Positions 22,731-34,827 of a stretch of 64,000 bases of DNA are shown here, piece by piece. Below the pieces are notes generated by a model. It did no database searches. It had not been told where the DNA came from and saw only the letters and a program-made list of their open reading frames with translations. Position 1 is the stretch's first letter, and each line of letters starts with the position of its first letter. Origin of the DNA: Bisporella sp. PMI_857 (taxonomy: Eukaryota > Ascomycota > Leotiomycetes > Helotiales > Helotiaceae); the NCBI GenBank assembly GCA_021307315.1, contig JAJSPD010000032.1:124001-188000 (forward strand), in the 5' to 3' direction. Both the position numbers and the translations under genes were made by a program.

Positions 22731-24120
22731 TTTTACGTCTATATTATCGTAGATGTGACTTAATGCGTTCTATCGTTGATGACAATCGGTATTTTCAAAA
22801 GTGGTATCTTAAAAAAAAGAGGTGTATAGCAGCAGCAACTAGTGCGCGCGTGTAAAGAGTGTATCGAAGAGTATGTGAAAAGGTTTGAGTTAGAATTAGG
22901 AAAAAGTTTCAAAAGCGAAAGGGAGCATATTTTGAGAAGGGGGGTCACTGGCTTTACATTGGAAGCCAGTTCCGGGAGTTGGTGTTGAGGTAGGGATGTG
23001 GTGATGCATGAATTGCCCTGAAACGCCCAAGAGACCTAGGCTGTAACAACGCATTGATACATGTAGCGCGGCGCCAATAACAAGCTTTGAAGCCCTTGGC
23101 AATTTTCCGAGGCCCTGTTCCACTTCTCCAGTGTGTAGACAACATGTTCAGAAATAACGTGGCGCCTATAAATGAGGGTGTGGAAGAAGGAGATTTGCTC
23201 AGGCAAAAGAACACTGTATCTGGGACAGAGTCTATTTCGATAGAGCTGTGGAGCGCGTTCAAAGAAATGAGGCGACAACATTATTAAGGCTAGAAACAAT
23301 GGCCTGTGCCTGATATTGAAACAGAGCTCCAACAAGGCAATACAAGTGTATAGTTCATGACATCTCAAGTCTCAAAACGGCGCCAATCGTTACCGCTTTA
23401 AGGAAACAGAAAATTCGCCTCGACTTTCATACATGATGGAGGTCTAAACCGTCTAGAATAGCCGCAATAACGCAAGTGAGATTTCGAATCGCTCTGTGCG
23501 CTCCGGGTTAAGTTTCTGTTGGTGGTGTGTCTGGTTTGAGCCTCGAGCGACCGGCCCGCTTAAAGTGCATGATGGGCGGTTTGAGGGATTGCGTCGCGCT
23601 TGAGATCGACAACTTGCCCATGTTCCACCCCACTGTGTCATCCTATTTTCGATCTGAATCCAAATCTGGAACTCGGCTGTTCGCTTTCGTCATTGACGCT
23701 CGATAATTCTATAAAGCTAAGAATTTTGACTGCTGGCCAAAACAATCGGGGGTATCAATGCGTTGAGCCACTTCTTTATTGCTCAATCCACCATCTCCGT
23801 AGAGCCATGAAGAGACACGGACTCTACGAAAGCTTGATTAGATTGTTTGACATAAACCCCAACGATTTCGAATATCAGATTGTATACTCAGGTGATCACA
23901 GGGCTTCCACCGCTTGCAACAACGACCCTTTGGACAAAGCCAAGGATAAATTGTGCAGTTCAGCCAAGAAACAGGAAGAACGAATGGCTAGTATAATGGG
24001 CTTGCTCTTTGCGCTGTAAGTTTACGCCACAATACGACGACAGAGCCCTTGTATTTCTACATAGTATAACAGGTATTTAATCCCTCTTCGCAATTCCTTG
24101 CTAGCAGCGAGACTCAAAGC
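22731..24120. other. Intergenic, about 1.4 kb
   Basis: No supported gene. A frame at 23806-24019 (plus) encodes about 70 residues starting MKRHGLYESLIRLFDINPND. It has no recognised domain, and no splice partner was found, so it is not called. Confidence 0.5.
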
Positions 24121-25880
24121 TCAAATGCCCTCCATATCATTTCGTCCCCATAACTTCACCGTCCGATCAAACCCACCGCTCACAATCCATTTTGCGTCCT
24201 TGCTCGTATCAACGCTGTGGACGTTGCCAGTGTGCCCGCTTAAACTCTGCACCAAACTCCAATCGTCCGCCGAGAAGATATTGACATTCTTATCAAAGCC
24301 ACTGCTAACGAAGAATGTACCGCCCTTCTTAGGTATACGTTCGCCCTTGTCATCAACCTGAATAGCAGGCGTTTCTGTTGGATCTTCCTTATACCACCGC
24401 AGATCCGATACCACGCTTTTATGAGCTCCAACTCGGCCAGCTTCCCGCACATTGCGTAGATCCCAACACTTTACCCATCCATCACCAGAGCCAGAGAGCA
24501 CGCGGAAACCATCAACGCCCCAGTCCAGTGCATATATTGGCTTGATATGACCTTCAAGAATCATAACTGTACGACCAGTTCTAAGATCCCAGATTCGACC
24601 TATACTGTCCATACCCGCGCTAGCAAGAAGAGAGCCATCAGAGTTGAAACTTAGCGCAAAGACGCCACGTGAATGACCTTCTTGCAGTAACAATTCCCTT
24701 GAATCGCCACCGTCCATAGACATATCAGTCTCAGTGTTGACATCCCATAATCTCCAAGTTGTGTCTTCAGAAGCTGAAGCCAGATACTTCCCGGATGGAT
24801 GAAACTCAACTCGACAGACTCTTTGGTTGTGTCCAGAAAGTTTTGAAATAGGTGTGTCTTTATTTAAAGACCACAAGTAAACACTCCCTTCACCTCCTCC
24901 AGATGCAAGATTGACGGAGTCTTCCGAAACCGTGGTTCCGGGTAATGTTGAGCCTGGAAACCAGGAGATGCCACCAACCCGATTGGTATGCCCACGTAAA
25001 GTCTTCTTCTTGTCTAGATTCGGCACATCCAGCAGATTAATTCCACCTCCCCAATTTCCTGCAGCGATAATCTCCCCATTGGGCGAAAATCTCGTTATAC
25101 TGATGGGCCGTTCACCTGCTGTTTGACTGCCCTGCAACTCAAAGCCTTGTAAACGTTCCCTAATCGCTTTGCGAAACTTGACATGCGTCCCTAATTTTAT
25201 CGTAGACTCGATCTTCTGGCTTGCGACCCTCCTCTTCGCCCTCGGTAAGGAAAAGCGCGCAATATCTCTCCGCGCATCGAGCAATCCCGGGTTGCCTTTC
25301 GTATAAAACTCCTCTTCTTGTTCCACGTCCCCAGCATCCTGCATGTTGGTGTCCTCTTCCTCATCTATGATGCCATCGATCTCAGCTTGTATTGTAAGTA
25401 GCTCGCGCAACCGATCTCTCCGATCGCCTGGTCCTTCCCCAAATAAAGTAATCGGTTCTCCCATCTCTCGTAGCCTCGCCTTTACCTTGCCATCTTCTGT
25501 CGGCACAACCAAAGCCGCGGCCCTCCTCTTCCTGTCAAATTGAGACAAAATCGCAGACGCACGCTCCGGCGCGACGCCCGCAACCACCGAGGGCATATCA
25601 TAGTCGCGATCCAAAGCTATTGCGCTTTTGTTAGCACGCGGCGCAGAGCTTTGGGGTGTCGCGTGGTCATTACTTACGGACGTTGGCTAGGTCGATTCCA
25701 TTATCCTGAGAACACCAGAACTATCAGCCGCAGAACTCTTATTACCGCGCGGGCCTGGAGTTCCTCTAGGAGAATATGAATACTGTTTGTGCAATGTGGA
25801 CCTTGGGGGTGGACGGAGAGATTGGGAGAGCTTACCTCGGGTTCTGCCTCCTCCACATACGCCTGCCGTGAAGGATGCAT
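24121..25880 (-). CDS. PRP4: U4/U6 snRNP protein PRP4 (WD40)
   Basis: PRP4 is a core U4/U6 snRNP component that binds PRP3 and is needed for pre-mRNA splicing. The protein has 522 residues from three exons, 25836-25880, 25678-25705 (28 nt) and 24121-25616, with introns of 130 and 61 bp. The N-terminus reads [15 protein letters not shown]. The PRP4/SFM signature is at residues 72-98: [20 protein letters not shown], then RLREL. About seven WD40 blades fill the C-terminal 330 residues, with typical GH...WD units such as [53 protein letters not shown] and [15 protein letters not shown]. The two short first exons would be missed by a single-frame reading, which starts at a non-ATG codon near 25614. 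Confidence 0.94.
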
Positions 25881-26947
25881 TTTTGCTGAATGCTACTGGT
25901 CACTAGGGAAGGTTCTCTGATTGCAGTTTACTTTTGGGCACGTAGAAGGCGTTGGTGAGCTTAAGCCTTCTAAGAATAATTTTTGGATAGGAAGCCTCGC
26001 TGCAAGGGCTCGCTAAAAAATGCTCCTTCATCGCCAGCCTCGTTTAGACTTTACCCCAACTTCAATCAGGCAAGTTATATCGGAACTTCCTTTGAATCGC
26101 TGCAATATATGCAAGAGAATTGGATCACATCACGATTTTTAATTTATATTCCTTGTTTTTATTTATTCAGGCTCCTTTGGTTAAGGCACGGGCCCAGGGG
26201 TACGAATACAAGCTTATCACTATGTTGCACTAAATCTGTCTAGGCAGGGCCGAACCTGGAAAGAGGTAAGCCTTCATGGCATCCAATGAAAGCTCAGGTT
26301 GAAGAAAGTACTTCAGAATGGTTCTAGTTTTCCTGTATCTCTTCTTGCTTTTACTTTTCTTTTGCCTGCCTGCCACATCATACAGTGTGTTATGGCATAA
26401 AGATGCCGATTATATAATTAACGTGGTATCCTTCATACCCAATCGCTCTATGCAAAGTAGAATAGACTACAACGGCATATGCTCTCAGAACATGTACCGT
26501 ATCTTTGTGTATTTACGTTTAGATATACTTCATGCTGAGAAAATTTGGGTTGCTGAACATGCATACCTGATATTCTTACAGCCATCCTAGGTAAACAATT
26601 CAGCTGCGTCAGAGGCCCTCTACCTGGCGAACGTATTATGATTTTTGCACTCATTGCCATAGAGCTTTTATAATAGTACTTCAATTGTTTTTAAACGGAA
26701 GGCAAATTGAATCTATCATAAATTAACTCAATGACCAAGGTGTTGTCCACAATGAAAATGAATATGTCTAATGCGCGAAGTCAATATCCCACCCTCTAAA
26801 GAACGTTTTACAAAACCCAATAATTGTACAGCGATAAAAAAGTATACTATGTGCCACTAGAATCGCTGCCGTTTCCCACTCTAAGTCATGAGCTATAATA
26901 TTCATCTAAGGCTCTCATGGTATTGTGTTCAAGTATCAGAGGGGACC
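25881..26947. other. Intergenic, about 1.1 kb
   Basis: Upstream of PRP4 and downstream of the DHA1 gene. Strongly AT-rich between 26380 and 26870. No gene or RNA was recognised. Confidence 0.5.
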
Positions 26948-29000
26948 TCATAGAGATACAGCAGATCGTTTCCCTTTCGCTCGGATCCTTTCTCCGAAGA
27001 TATAAAACCTATGTTTTTCTTATGTCAGTTCCGGGTTTTGAGGGGAGTAACAGAAACACGCGTAAAAACCTCACAGAAATGGAATCGGGATCATGGCTAC
27101 AGCTAAAAATCCTAGAAGACTGAACGCCCAATCTGAGCCTAGATTGTGAAACACTAGTAGATGGTTAGCCCTTTCCACCAATTTCTATGCATTTTATTTT
27201 ATTGGAAACTTACTGGCGGTAGCAAACAACGGGAAAGCTGCAGCCAAGACACTCCGCAACAACATGTTTGCAGCGAGGGCACTAGCTGCCAGCATGAGAT
27301 ATGTATCAACGAGATAACTGATTGCACTTTGGAAGATAGCGAAAAAGCCAAGCGCTAAGCAAGCGGCCCCGACGCAGAATCTGGAAACTGTTTAGCCTGA
27401 AGCTCCATGAAAGTCAAGAGAAACGTACCCAATCCAGTGAATATCTTTGTCGGAGGTCCAGCCCATTATAAAAAGTCCGGCTGCGAAGAAGAAAGATCCA
27501 ATCATCATGGCTATTAGTCTAGCCTCAGGGACAGGCTTGTTGTTGTTCGCTATCATGCGCTTCACGTAGATTGTCTGGCTCCAGATCAATATTGCTCCGC
27601 CGAATATAATTCCGATTATCTGTCCCATGAATGGCAGAGAGCCGACGACGCTATTCCATCCGCGTTTCTGTGCAGAAAGCATTAACAGTGGCTCCCATAT
27701 AGGTGGAGGAGAAGAGCTACCTCTTGAAACTCGATCTCAAAACCCACAAATGTACCGTAAATCAGTCAGTCAGGGTTTTGTGGGAAACCTCACAATGGAA
27801 GGGACAGCATACAGGAAGATAATCGCGTAACAAAACGCGGCATACAGGTTGATGAAGAAACAGATCGGGTCGATGCACATCTCGAGGGGAACGATAAGAT
27901 ATTTGCGAGCCATACTCCCAAAGCTAAGATCAGTCTCTTCAAGCTTTGAGTGAATGGCCCAATTCTTGGTCTCCTGGCGAATTTTGTTCGCTTTGCGGCT
28001 TAGCAGCACTGGAGGGTAGCTCTCATCTATGAAGAAAACACCGGCCGCTATAATTACAGCTAAGAGAATGCCAGTAACCTAACGAATGTCAGCACCGGGC
28101 TCAATGCGCATTCTCCCACACACGTACATATTCAGTCCATCGCCATCCTACATGATGCATATTGAGAACTAAAGCCCCAGCAACAAGGGGTGCAATCAGA
28201 GGGCCAGTAACGACAGCAATCCCATAAACAAGAAGAGCTGCTCCTCGATGCTGTGGTGGCCAAATATCTGCCATCACTCCCCCTGAATTGGTGATGGGTG
28301 CAGAGGCAAACACGCCAGCAAAGAACCGTGTAATGAGCACTGTTTGTATATCTTTTGAGGTGGCTGTAGCGAACGAGAACACCATACCAAGGAAACCTGG
28401 TACCAGGACAGATATCTTGCGACCATAGGCTTCCGAAACTGGTGCAAATAGAAGTGGTCCGAAGCCGTTTCTGAATCGTTAGCGTTTAAAGTAGAAAGTT
28501 ATCGATTTTGTTCCCGTGCCTTGGCCTTTCGGTGCTGCAATATTGTTTGATACATTGGCATGCCGGCATCGAGAGAAGGGACTACATTTATGCCAGCCAC
28601 GTACCCTAACAAAAACAAAGTCATGCCCAATAGTCCGACTTCCAAACCAACATCGAATTCCTTCTCGACCTGCGGGACAGCAGGAGTGAAGCTAAAGAAA
28701 AAGTGGCACATTAGTCGTCATTTTATCCCAAAACAGGAGCATCAGAGCTTACACTGAGCTTGCCCATGTAGAGCCCATCGTGCAGAAACTGTAGAGGATG
28801 GTGTTGAGTATCTTCTTGCCCCTGGGCCAGTTCAGTGGCATGTAGGGATCGTCTGGACCTTCGAAGTCGACAAGATTGGTGCCGTTGTTGGCCTTGATGG
28901 TGTTTGTAACATCGGACACTGCTGCATCAGGTAGGTCACTGCTGCTGTGATTTGAACCACCCTCCTGCAAAGCATTTTTTTCTATATCTGAATGGTTCAT
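26948..29000 (-). CDS. MFS DHA1-family transporter (polyamine/drug:H+ antiporter-like), nine exons
   Basis: Exporter of the 12-helix DHA1 type, 505 or 507 residues. Exons: 28753-29000, 28605-28691, 28128-28470, 27794-28078, 27721-27729 (or 27721-27735), 27429-27667, 27214-27380, 27075-27153, 26948-27008. Eight introns of 48-134 bp all keep frame. Family landmarks: DDPYMPLNWPRGKK before helix 1, GFGPLLFAPVSEAYGRK (motif A region), GGVMADIWPPQHRGAA, EKRGWNSVVGSLPFMG, and the typical end IPIPFLFYIFGERIRAKGKR. The fifth exon is a microexon of 9 nt (acceptor at 27730-27731) or 15 nt (acceptor at 27736-27737); spacing in relatives favours the shorter one. The neighbour upstream on the same strand is a Zn2Cys6 factor, so local regulation is plausible. 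The substrate is unknown. Confidence 0.9.
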
Positions 29001-29884
29001 ACTGCTCGTAGAATCGGCGATGTACTCGGACTAAAGGATGAGTGGGCTTGACCTTTTTTCGTGGCAATTTATATTTCAGATGGACAGTAGAAAATCAGAA
29101 ATAAGAGATGTGGTTGCGAAACACTCTATAGGCAGAGATATAACATCTTTTATAGACCTAATACAAAAATGTTTGGATGACTTCTATTACTGCCAAGCTA
29201 TTCTTATTGGAGGTATATGTCCTTCATTGGACGAAATGTCCAGACTCAATACTGCGGAGGTAAATTAGGAGGTTCAAGGGTATCTCTCATTACCAATCAT
29301 GAAGTGGAGTAACAAATTGTAGGGAATGGCCTCGCAAAAAAAAGAAGTTGAGAAAGTCCGTCTCTGGAGATTTCTTCGTGGCCATGCTGTCCATTGGCTG
29401 AAAAGTCCGAAGTCAAAGCGTCACTCTACACCCCTATTAATTAAGCGAGACCGTTGACAGACGATGTCGAAGAGGCTGACTTTAGGACTGACCAGTCTTC
29501 GATATGCCGTCGTAACAGTCGAGCGGAGATAACGGAGGATAGTGACCCCGATACACCTAATTAAGCAGAATCTACAATTTTGGACGACGCCTTACCACGT
29601 GACTATACTATGGAGAGCCTAGTACAATTCTACGCAGAGTGCAAGTTTAGAAATGATAATGCGTTGAGGACTCTGCAGAGAAAACCGTCTGAGCCATATC
29701 CTGATACTTTTTGGTTTCTCTGACTTCCCAACTATACTTTGCACTATAACCGGATAATGATTTGATTAGATATGCCTTGATGGATTGAAAATGGCCATGG
29801 AAGCTAGGTTTTCGGCATGTTCAAAGTTTATGCTACTATGTAAGGTTAAAAATATTGAAGCAATGGGCGCGGCTTCTCTTATCA
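29001..29884. other. Region between the DHA1 gene and the Zn2Cys6 gene
   Basis: Carries the DHA1 promoter and the regulator's 3' flank. A plus-strand frame near 29038-29268 has no domain. No CGG-N-CCG-type palindrome was noted with certainty. Confidence 0.45.
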
Positions 29885-31837
29885 CTACGGCCATAGATTT
29901 GGCGCGAAAATCAGCTCGCTCCCTTGGTAGACGACATACCCATCTTGCTGAATAATGTCATCTTGTATATCGCGCAATTGGGTGGTCCAACTCTCCCAGT
30001 TCATCTCTTCGCTGAAGTCCTCCACAGTGCCAAGGAAAGGGTCTCCTAATAAGGATGTATCCTGTGCTGCCTGAATCGACTCTTTATTGGAACCATTTGA
30101 AGGCATAGAAGAGTGATCTGTGAAACTACTAAAGCCAATAACCAGATCTTTTGGCTGGTATTGCGAAACGATTCCTAGTCTCACCTGACGAGCCCGTTTG
30201 AGTAGTTTTTGCAATCGAGCCCATAAGGTGCTCTTTTCCATCTCCTGAATACCTTCAAAACATCAGAAAGACAAGTTATTAATACAAAACATGGCATTCC
30301 GATTCGGTAAGTAACTCACCTGATAGGTATAGGGTTCCCTTTGCGTCTCCTGAATCACTAAATAAGGCGTCAATTGATTTCCATGCGCGGTCTGCTTCGG
30401 GGCCTTCGAGCTGGTTACTGAGCTCGATCAAGAGGTAAGTGATCGCATGCCATTGGTAGTACTTGCACTGAAAGAACCAGCCAAATTTAGCACTCTTGTC
30501 AGGCATCTCATTGGCGATTTCGAGGACCTGGGTATTGTACAAGCGAAGCCGTTTTTTTATTTCTTCCCTCTCTGAGGGCGGCGGATTGTTTTGAAGATGC
30601 AAATCGTTTATGACTCTCCATAGTTTTAACAATATCAATCGTGCTCCCAGAGCTATCATCTGGTGTAGGTGCAATGATGAGTCTAGACCTTTGAGATATA
30701 CAGTCTCGAATCGATAAGTCTTTTCTTGTATCAATCTCTCCATCTCTTTGACATCTAGAGACGACTTTGCATATTCTGAATGCTTCCGCTTAAGAAGAAC
30801 CTCTACCAACTCTATCTTTATGACACTCGCTGTCATTTCCGTAAAGCCTATATTTGGCACCGGTGCTTCTGTGTTCCCAAAGTCTGAGTCGTTAATGAGA
30901 CACGGAATCTTGGTATCCATGGTTATAGGTACATTAGTTTCAAGGCCGCAGTCAACCGAGACGCGATTATCAATTATGCAGAGTGTCCACCAAATACGGC
31001 GACGTGTTTCTGTTTCAACGGTATTTAGTGACTCAAATGTGCTCTCTTGATGTAGTCCCATAGTTTGGGCAATTCGCAGAGCCATACCACTCAGCATCCA
31101 TGTAGATCTAGCACTTTTACGCGGAGCACAAGCCTGAAATTATCAGTAAAAACTCAAAAACAGGTACTTAAACTCACTATTAGCAGAACTAGAGCTTGTA
31201 GGACGACAATATCTTGGGTTGTCATCAATCCGGCTTGCTCAAGAGATTGTTCTAGAGCATACTGGTATTTTTGAAGCAATTTATTCTTTTCTTCTTTATG
31301 TACTCTTAAACATTCGTCATCCGACATAGTTGTAACAGCGGCGAAGTATATGGCAAATATCAGGGCTTCAATTCCTGTATCTATATTTTCCAAATCCTTG
31401 GTTGCATGCGTAAAGATAGGCTCAACTGTCGGCTTATGAAGTATCTTGACCAGTATATCTACATTTTCCACGTAGTACTGCCAAAGCAACGTGGAGACTA
31501 CAAAAGAAGGATGATGGCCTTGGAGATTCTCGTTTTCATTGTTGCTGAACAAGAATCCTAGGCCCCTTTCTAAAGGCGTGCTCAAGCTTGTCTCTGTCGC
31601 CGGCGGCGTTGGGTAGCGAGACCCTGCCGGCTCAGCAGGGGCTAAAGGTCGTATGACTGAAGCTTGTATCTTCCGAGTCCGCTGCGTCCGTCTAAGCAAA
31701 TAGACGCATTGTACGCCGGTTTTCTTGCACCAGTCACAACCTGTGCTCAATTTGTTGCATTTGATTTTGCGTGACCGACACGTGACGCAGGAGTACTGGG
31801 CAATCGCTCCATTGTGAGTACTTTTGTCTGTCACCAT
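29885..31837 (-). CDS. Zn2Cys6 fungal transcription factor
   Basis: Binuclear zinc-cluster regulator of 613 residues. Exons 31178-31837, 30320-31133 and 29885-30252; introns of 44 and 67 bp keep frame. The DNA-binding domain is at residues 17-44: six cysteines C17, C20, C27, C34, C37, C44 with the basic stretch RSRKIK. The fungal-specific middle region follows, marked by STWMLSGMALRIAQTMGLHQ and ETRRRIWWTLCIIDNRVSVD. The Ser/Asn-rich C-terminus (about residues 510-613) contains many acidic residues and could be an activation domain. The gene lies just upstream of the DHA1 transporter on the same strand (884 bp between them), an arrangement often seen for pathway-specific regulators of exporters; that link is inference. 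Confidence 0.92.
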
Positions 31838-32212
31838 TTTTTGAGGGCTATAGGGAAATGTACGTGAGATTTTGTTTCGATGCGCGTGATTTATTGCAGG
31901 TCAAAAGTGACAATGGTAGCGTTCCTGTCAGACAGTAATGGCGTGTGCGGATCATCTGTCTCTAGACACGGCATAGAGGGTCACATACAGGGTATGTCAC
32001 CTGTTATCATCTCACACTGTTGATTATTAACCGTATGTAAATCACCTTAAACACGCCATCTGAAACATAATTGGAACATCATCAAGGAAAGTTATACTAT
32101 TTACAAAAAATTAATGTCTGAGCCACCAGGACCCCGCACATTGCACTCTCCTGGCTCGTCTATATGTTTCTTAACGCCAAACTTCACATCTAGAACGCCG
32201 TCATCTCTGAAA
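31838..32212. other. Short intergenic region
   Basis: Between the GH16 gene and the Zn2Cys6 gene, both on the minus strand. It must hold the promoter of the regulator. Nothing else was seen. Confidence 0.5.
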
Positions 32213-33250
32213 TCACCATCTAAAAAATTGGTTTGACCCTCTAGGCTTAAACTTCCCAGCGGCTTTAGAAGTGGCATTATTTCCAGCATCCCCATCTTGG
32301 AAAACCTTCACATAATTAACCTGCCAATATGCCTCCTTAAACGCCTGCGGATTCTGGCTCACATACTCAACGCAAGTATCTGCCTTCTGGCCACAAGTTC
32401 CTTTCGCCCACTCTTCTTCCTTGCCTGCCCAGTCGCCACAGAAGGTCGTGTCAAAAATCATCTGGTGATCCTTGAAATGCTCATCGATATCACAGCCACT
32501 TCCAGCAAAATGTGCTTGTGGGTTCTTCCACGTAGATGGGTCAGGGTTTCCAGATGTAATATCGGTGGGTATGGAGGACCGTGGGAAGAAGAAGACCTTG
32601 ATGAAGGCGGATGTCCACTCCATAGCATAGACTCCCCCGCCCACAGCGTTAAAACCAGTACCATAGGATGTTGTGTCTGTAGTCTTGACGCTACAGCCGT
32701 TGCGGCCTTGATCATCATTGCAATTTGTATTTTCTTGTATGCCATTTGAGTCCGGCTGGTTGACAAGGTTGCATGTCGCGGACGTATGCATCGTCGCGCT
32801 GTTCGTATCGTAGTCATTCACACCTTCAATCACGTCTATCTCTCCCGCCGCGGGCCAAGTTGATCCGGTTCCGAGTAACCAAAATGCTGGCCAAACACCA
32901 CATTCTGAACTGGGCATATGTGCAATATCAGCGATGAAAAGACCTCTATTATAGGTCTTATCGGAGGAGACTCGAACTGATTCACGGCCTGGATTTGAGG
33001 GGCTGAGAGTTAAATAATCAACGCCCATGTAAACCGCGCCATCTCTGATACCAGCTAGACTTGACTCATTTGCTGACTCGATCGTTTGGTATGAGACGAA
33101 GCCATTTGTTGGGTCCGCAGCGGCGAAGAATGTGAAAGTGTCGTAGAAGTTGGAGATATTGTAGTTGTCTTGGAGGGTATATGCAGCATTTGCAATACCA
33201 ACAAGGCAGGATGCTTCAAGCAAGCGTACATAGAATTGAACGATTGCCAT
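32213..33250 (-). CDS. Secreted GH16 endo-1,3(4)-beta-glucanase-like enzyme
   Basis: Glycoside hydrolase family 16 protein of 345 residues, one exon. An N-terminal signal-like segment (residues 1-22, LLEASCLVGIANA) precedes the mature start YTLQDNYNISNFYDTFTFF. The catalytic ExDxxE motif is intact in AAGEIDVIEGVN, with nucleophile E137, D139 and acid/base E142. Typical substrate-cleft residues surround it (CGVWPAFWLLG). Paired cysteines in the later part (CNLVNQPDSN, CNDDQGRNGC, GSGCDID, FCGDWAG, GTCGQKADTC) suggest a disulfide-rich secreted fold. Family members cut mixed-linkage or laminarin-type beta-glucans of cell walls. The C-terminus is basic (KPRGSNQFFRW) with no GPI-attachment signal, so a freely secreted enzyme is likely. 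Confidence 0.93.
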   Translation of the reverse strand: MAIVQFYVRLLEASCLVGIANAAYTLQDNYNISNFYDTFTFFAAADPTNGFVSYQTIESANESSLAGIRDGAVYMGVDYLTLSPSNPGRESVRVSSDKTYNRGLFIADIAHMPSSECGVWPAFWLLGTGSTWPAAGEIDVIEGVNDYDTNSATMHTSATCNLVNQPDSNGIQENTNCNDDQGRNGCSVKTTDTTSYGTGFNAVGGGVYAMEWTSAFIKVFFFPRSSIPTDITSGNPDPSTWKNPQAHFAGSGCDIDEHFKDHQMIFDTTFCGDWAGKEEEWAKGTCGQKADTCVEYVSQNPQAFKEAYWQVNYVKVFQDGDAGNNATSKAAGKFKPRGSNQFFRW

Positions 33251-34827
33251 GGCTATATTGCGTGTTTGCTTGCATTAAAATTGAGGACGTAGGGCAGTAT
33301 GTGTGGGCACTATTTCTTCTATGTGTGTTTGGGATATTGGATTAAAAAGGACCGACGTTGACCACGAGGGATGTATTCTAGTCTTTAGAGCAGAAAATAA
33401 AAGATGACCAAGTTTTGAAAATAACCTTGTATAGAGTAATAGAAATAAAGAGTGTATGTAAATGGCTATTGTAAATGAACAACAATCAAGCTTTGTGAAC
33501 AAAGCTTTCTTGTGAAAAGGCGGAATATGTGAATGGAATCATGTTAAGAGCAACAAAGACAGCATCGCAAAGAAAAGAGAAGAGCCCAAGTACTTGCTCC
33601 ATAATAAAAAATAGAACCGACAAGGAGGAGGACAATTCGCCATTTCCAATTCCCTCTGGCTCGTAAATTTCAAGTTCAAGGGGGGCCAAAAGAAGCTCCT
33701 CATGAGCACAGTCCACACTCCCCGCCCAAGCGCCAGCACCAGGTAGACCGAGCACTCGTCGTGGGCTGGCCACCATCGCCAGAACTGACTGAAGCAAACT
33801 TCTGGAACCCAACAGAGTCCGTTTGGACAGGTGCTAGCCTCCAGCAACGACTGGCTGCAGCTTGCAGCTGCACGAAATGCCGCGCAACCTTTTGCTGCCG
33901 GAGGACGAGCCGCCGCTACCCTCCAGAGCTATTTTGCGAGGCCATGCACTCGACTGCCTCGGAAGAGACGTGATTTTTTGGATCTGTCAAGTTTGGATGG
34001 TGAAGTTTGACAGCGAAAGGATTCGGCGGTCTCTCAGCCAGCCATTGAGTTCGGGAAGAAGCGAGGAGGCGCGATGATCCACTTTTGTAGTTGAAACACT
34101 GACTTGTTGAAACAGGCGAGAAATAGTGACCACAGAACTTTTGTGGAGGATGTTGCTATGAAACCTAGAAAAGGCGCGTCTTTTAAGTTGTTGACTATCT
34201 TTAGTGACTGTGCGACAGTCTGGGAAGCTTAGTCATTGGTAGGGTGCAACCTGTTGAATTGCTGGCATTCGAGAAGTACTTTGTATCCTTCAGAATGGTT
34301 TATTCGGTGTTTCTCTATCTGTTAAAGCGCCATGACTGTAGTTTGTGCATCCAGGATTCGACAGCCTATTTGCTAATTTAATATTGCAGGTTTATGTTCC
34401 CATAGCTTCAAATATACTCTGTTGGTCAAATTAACTACATATTGATTCTAGCTATTGGAGGAATCCGCATCGCTATGAATATAAGGCCTCACAGTCCCTT
34501 TTCTTTGCTCAAGCCTTCATACGTTTTGCTGATTCACAAGATATCAGAAAATCCATAGTCTTGAATTGATCGTCATATAGTACATCATTGATCTATCCTC
34601 CCTATGCAGCATGCGACAAGCCGAAATGCCAACGCCAGATCAGAAAAAGTGAAATAGGAGCGCATGGGCTACCTATGCAATACCTCCTATATACAAACAA
34701 AAAAGGGTTGCCCCTTGTAGCATTGAACATATATCAAACATGAAGAAGTGATGAACTGATGAGGGGTATCCCAGATAAACGCATGGCAAAAAGGCACGCA
34801 GACACATCCCAGCGGTTGCAGAATACC
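33251..34827. other. Intergenic, about 1.6 kb
   Basis: No supported gene. Overlapping frames at 33486-33847 (minus) and 33761-34077 (plus) share the same bases and show no domain. The GH16 promoter lies at the left end. Confidence 0.5.

Noticed and set aside
23600..24019. Frame of 139 codons downstream of PRP4
   Set aside because: It begins at a TTG codon; the ATG-initiated part is about 70 residues without domain, and no splice partner was found.
26948..33250. Secondary-metabolite gene cluster formed by transporter, Zn2Cys6 factor and hydrolase
   Set aside because: No backbone synthase or tailoring enzyme is present; GH16 glucanase is a cell-wall enzyme and neighbours are housekeeping genes.
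33486..34077. Overlapping frames on both strands between GH16 and GT34
   Set aside because: Hydrophobic or Cys-rich composition only; no domain, start context or introns. Chance frames are more likely.
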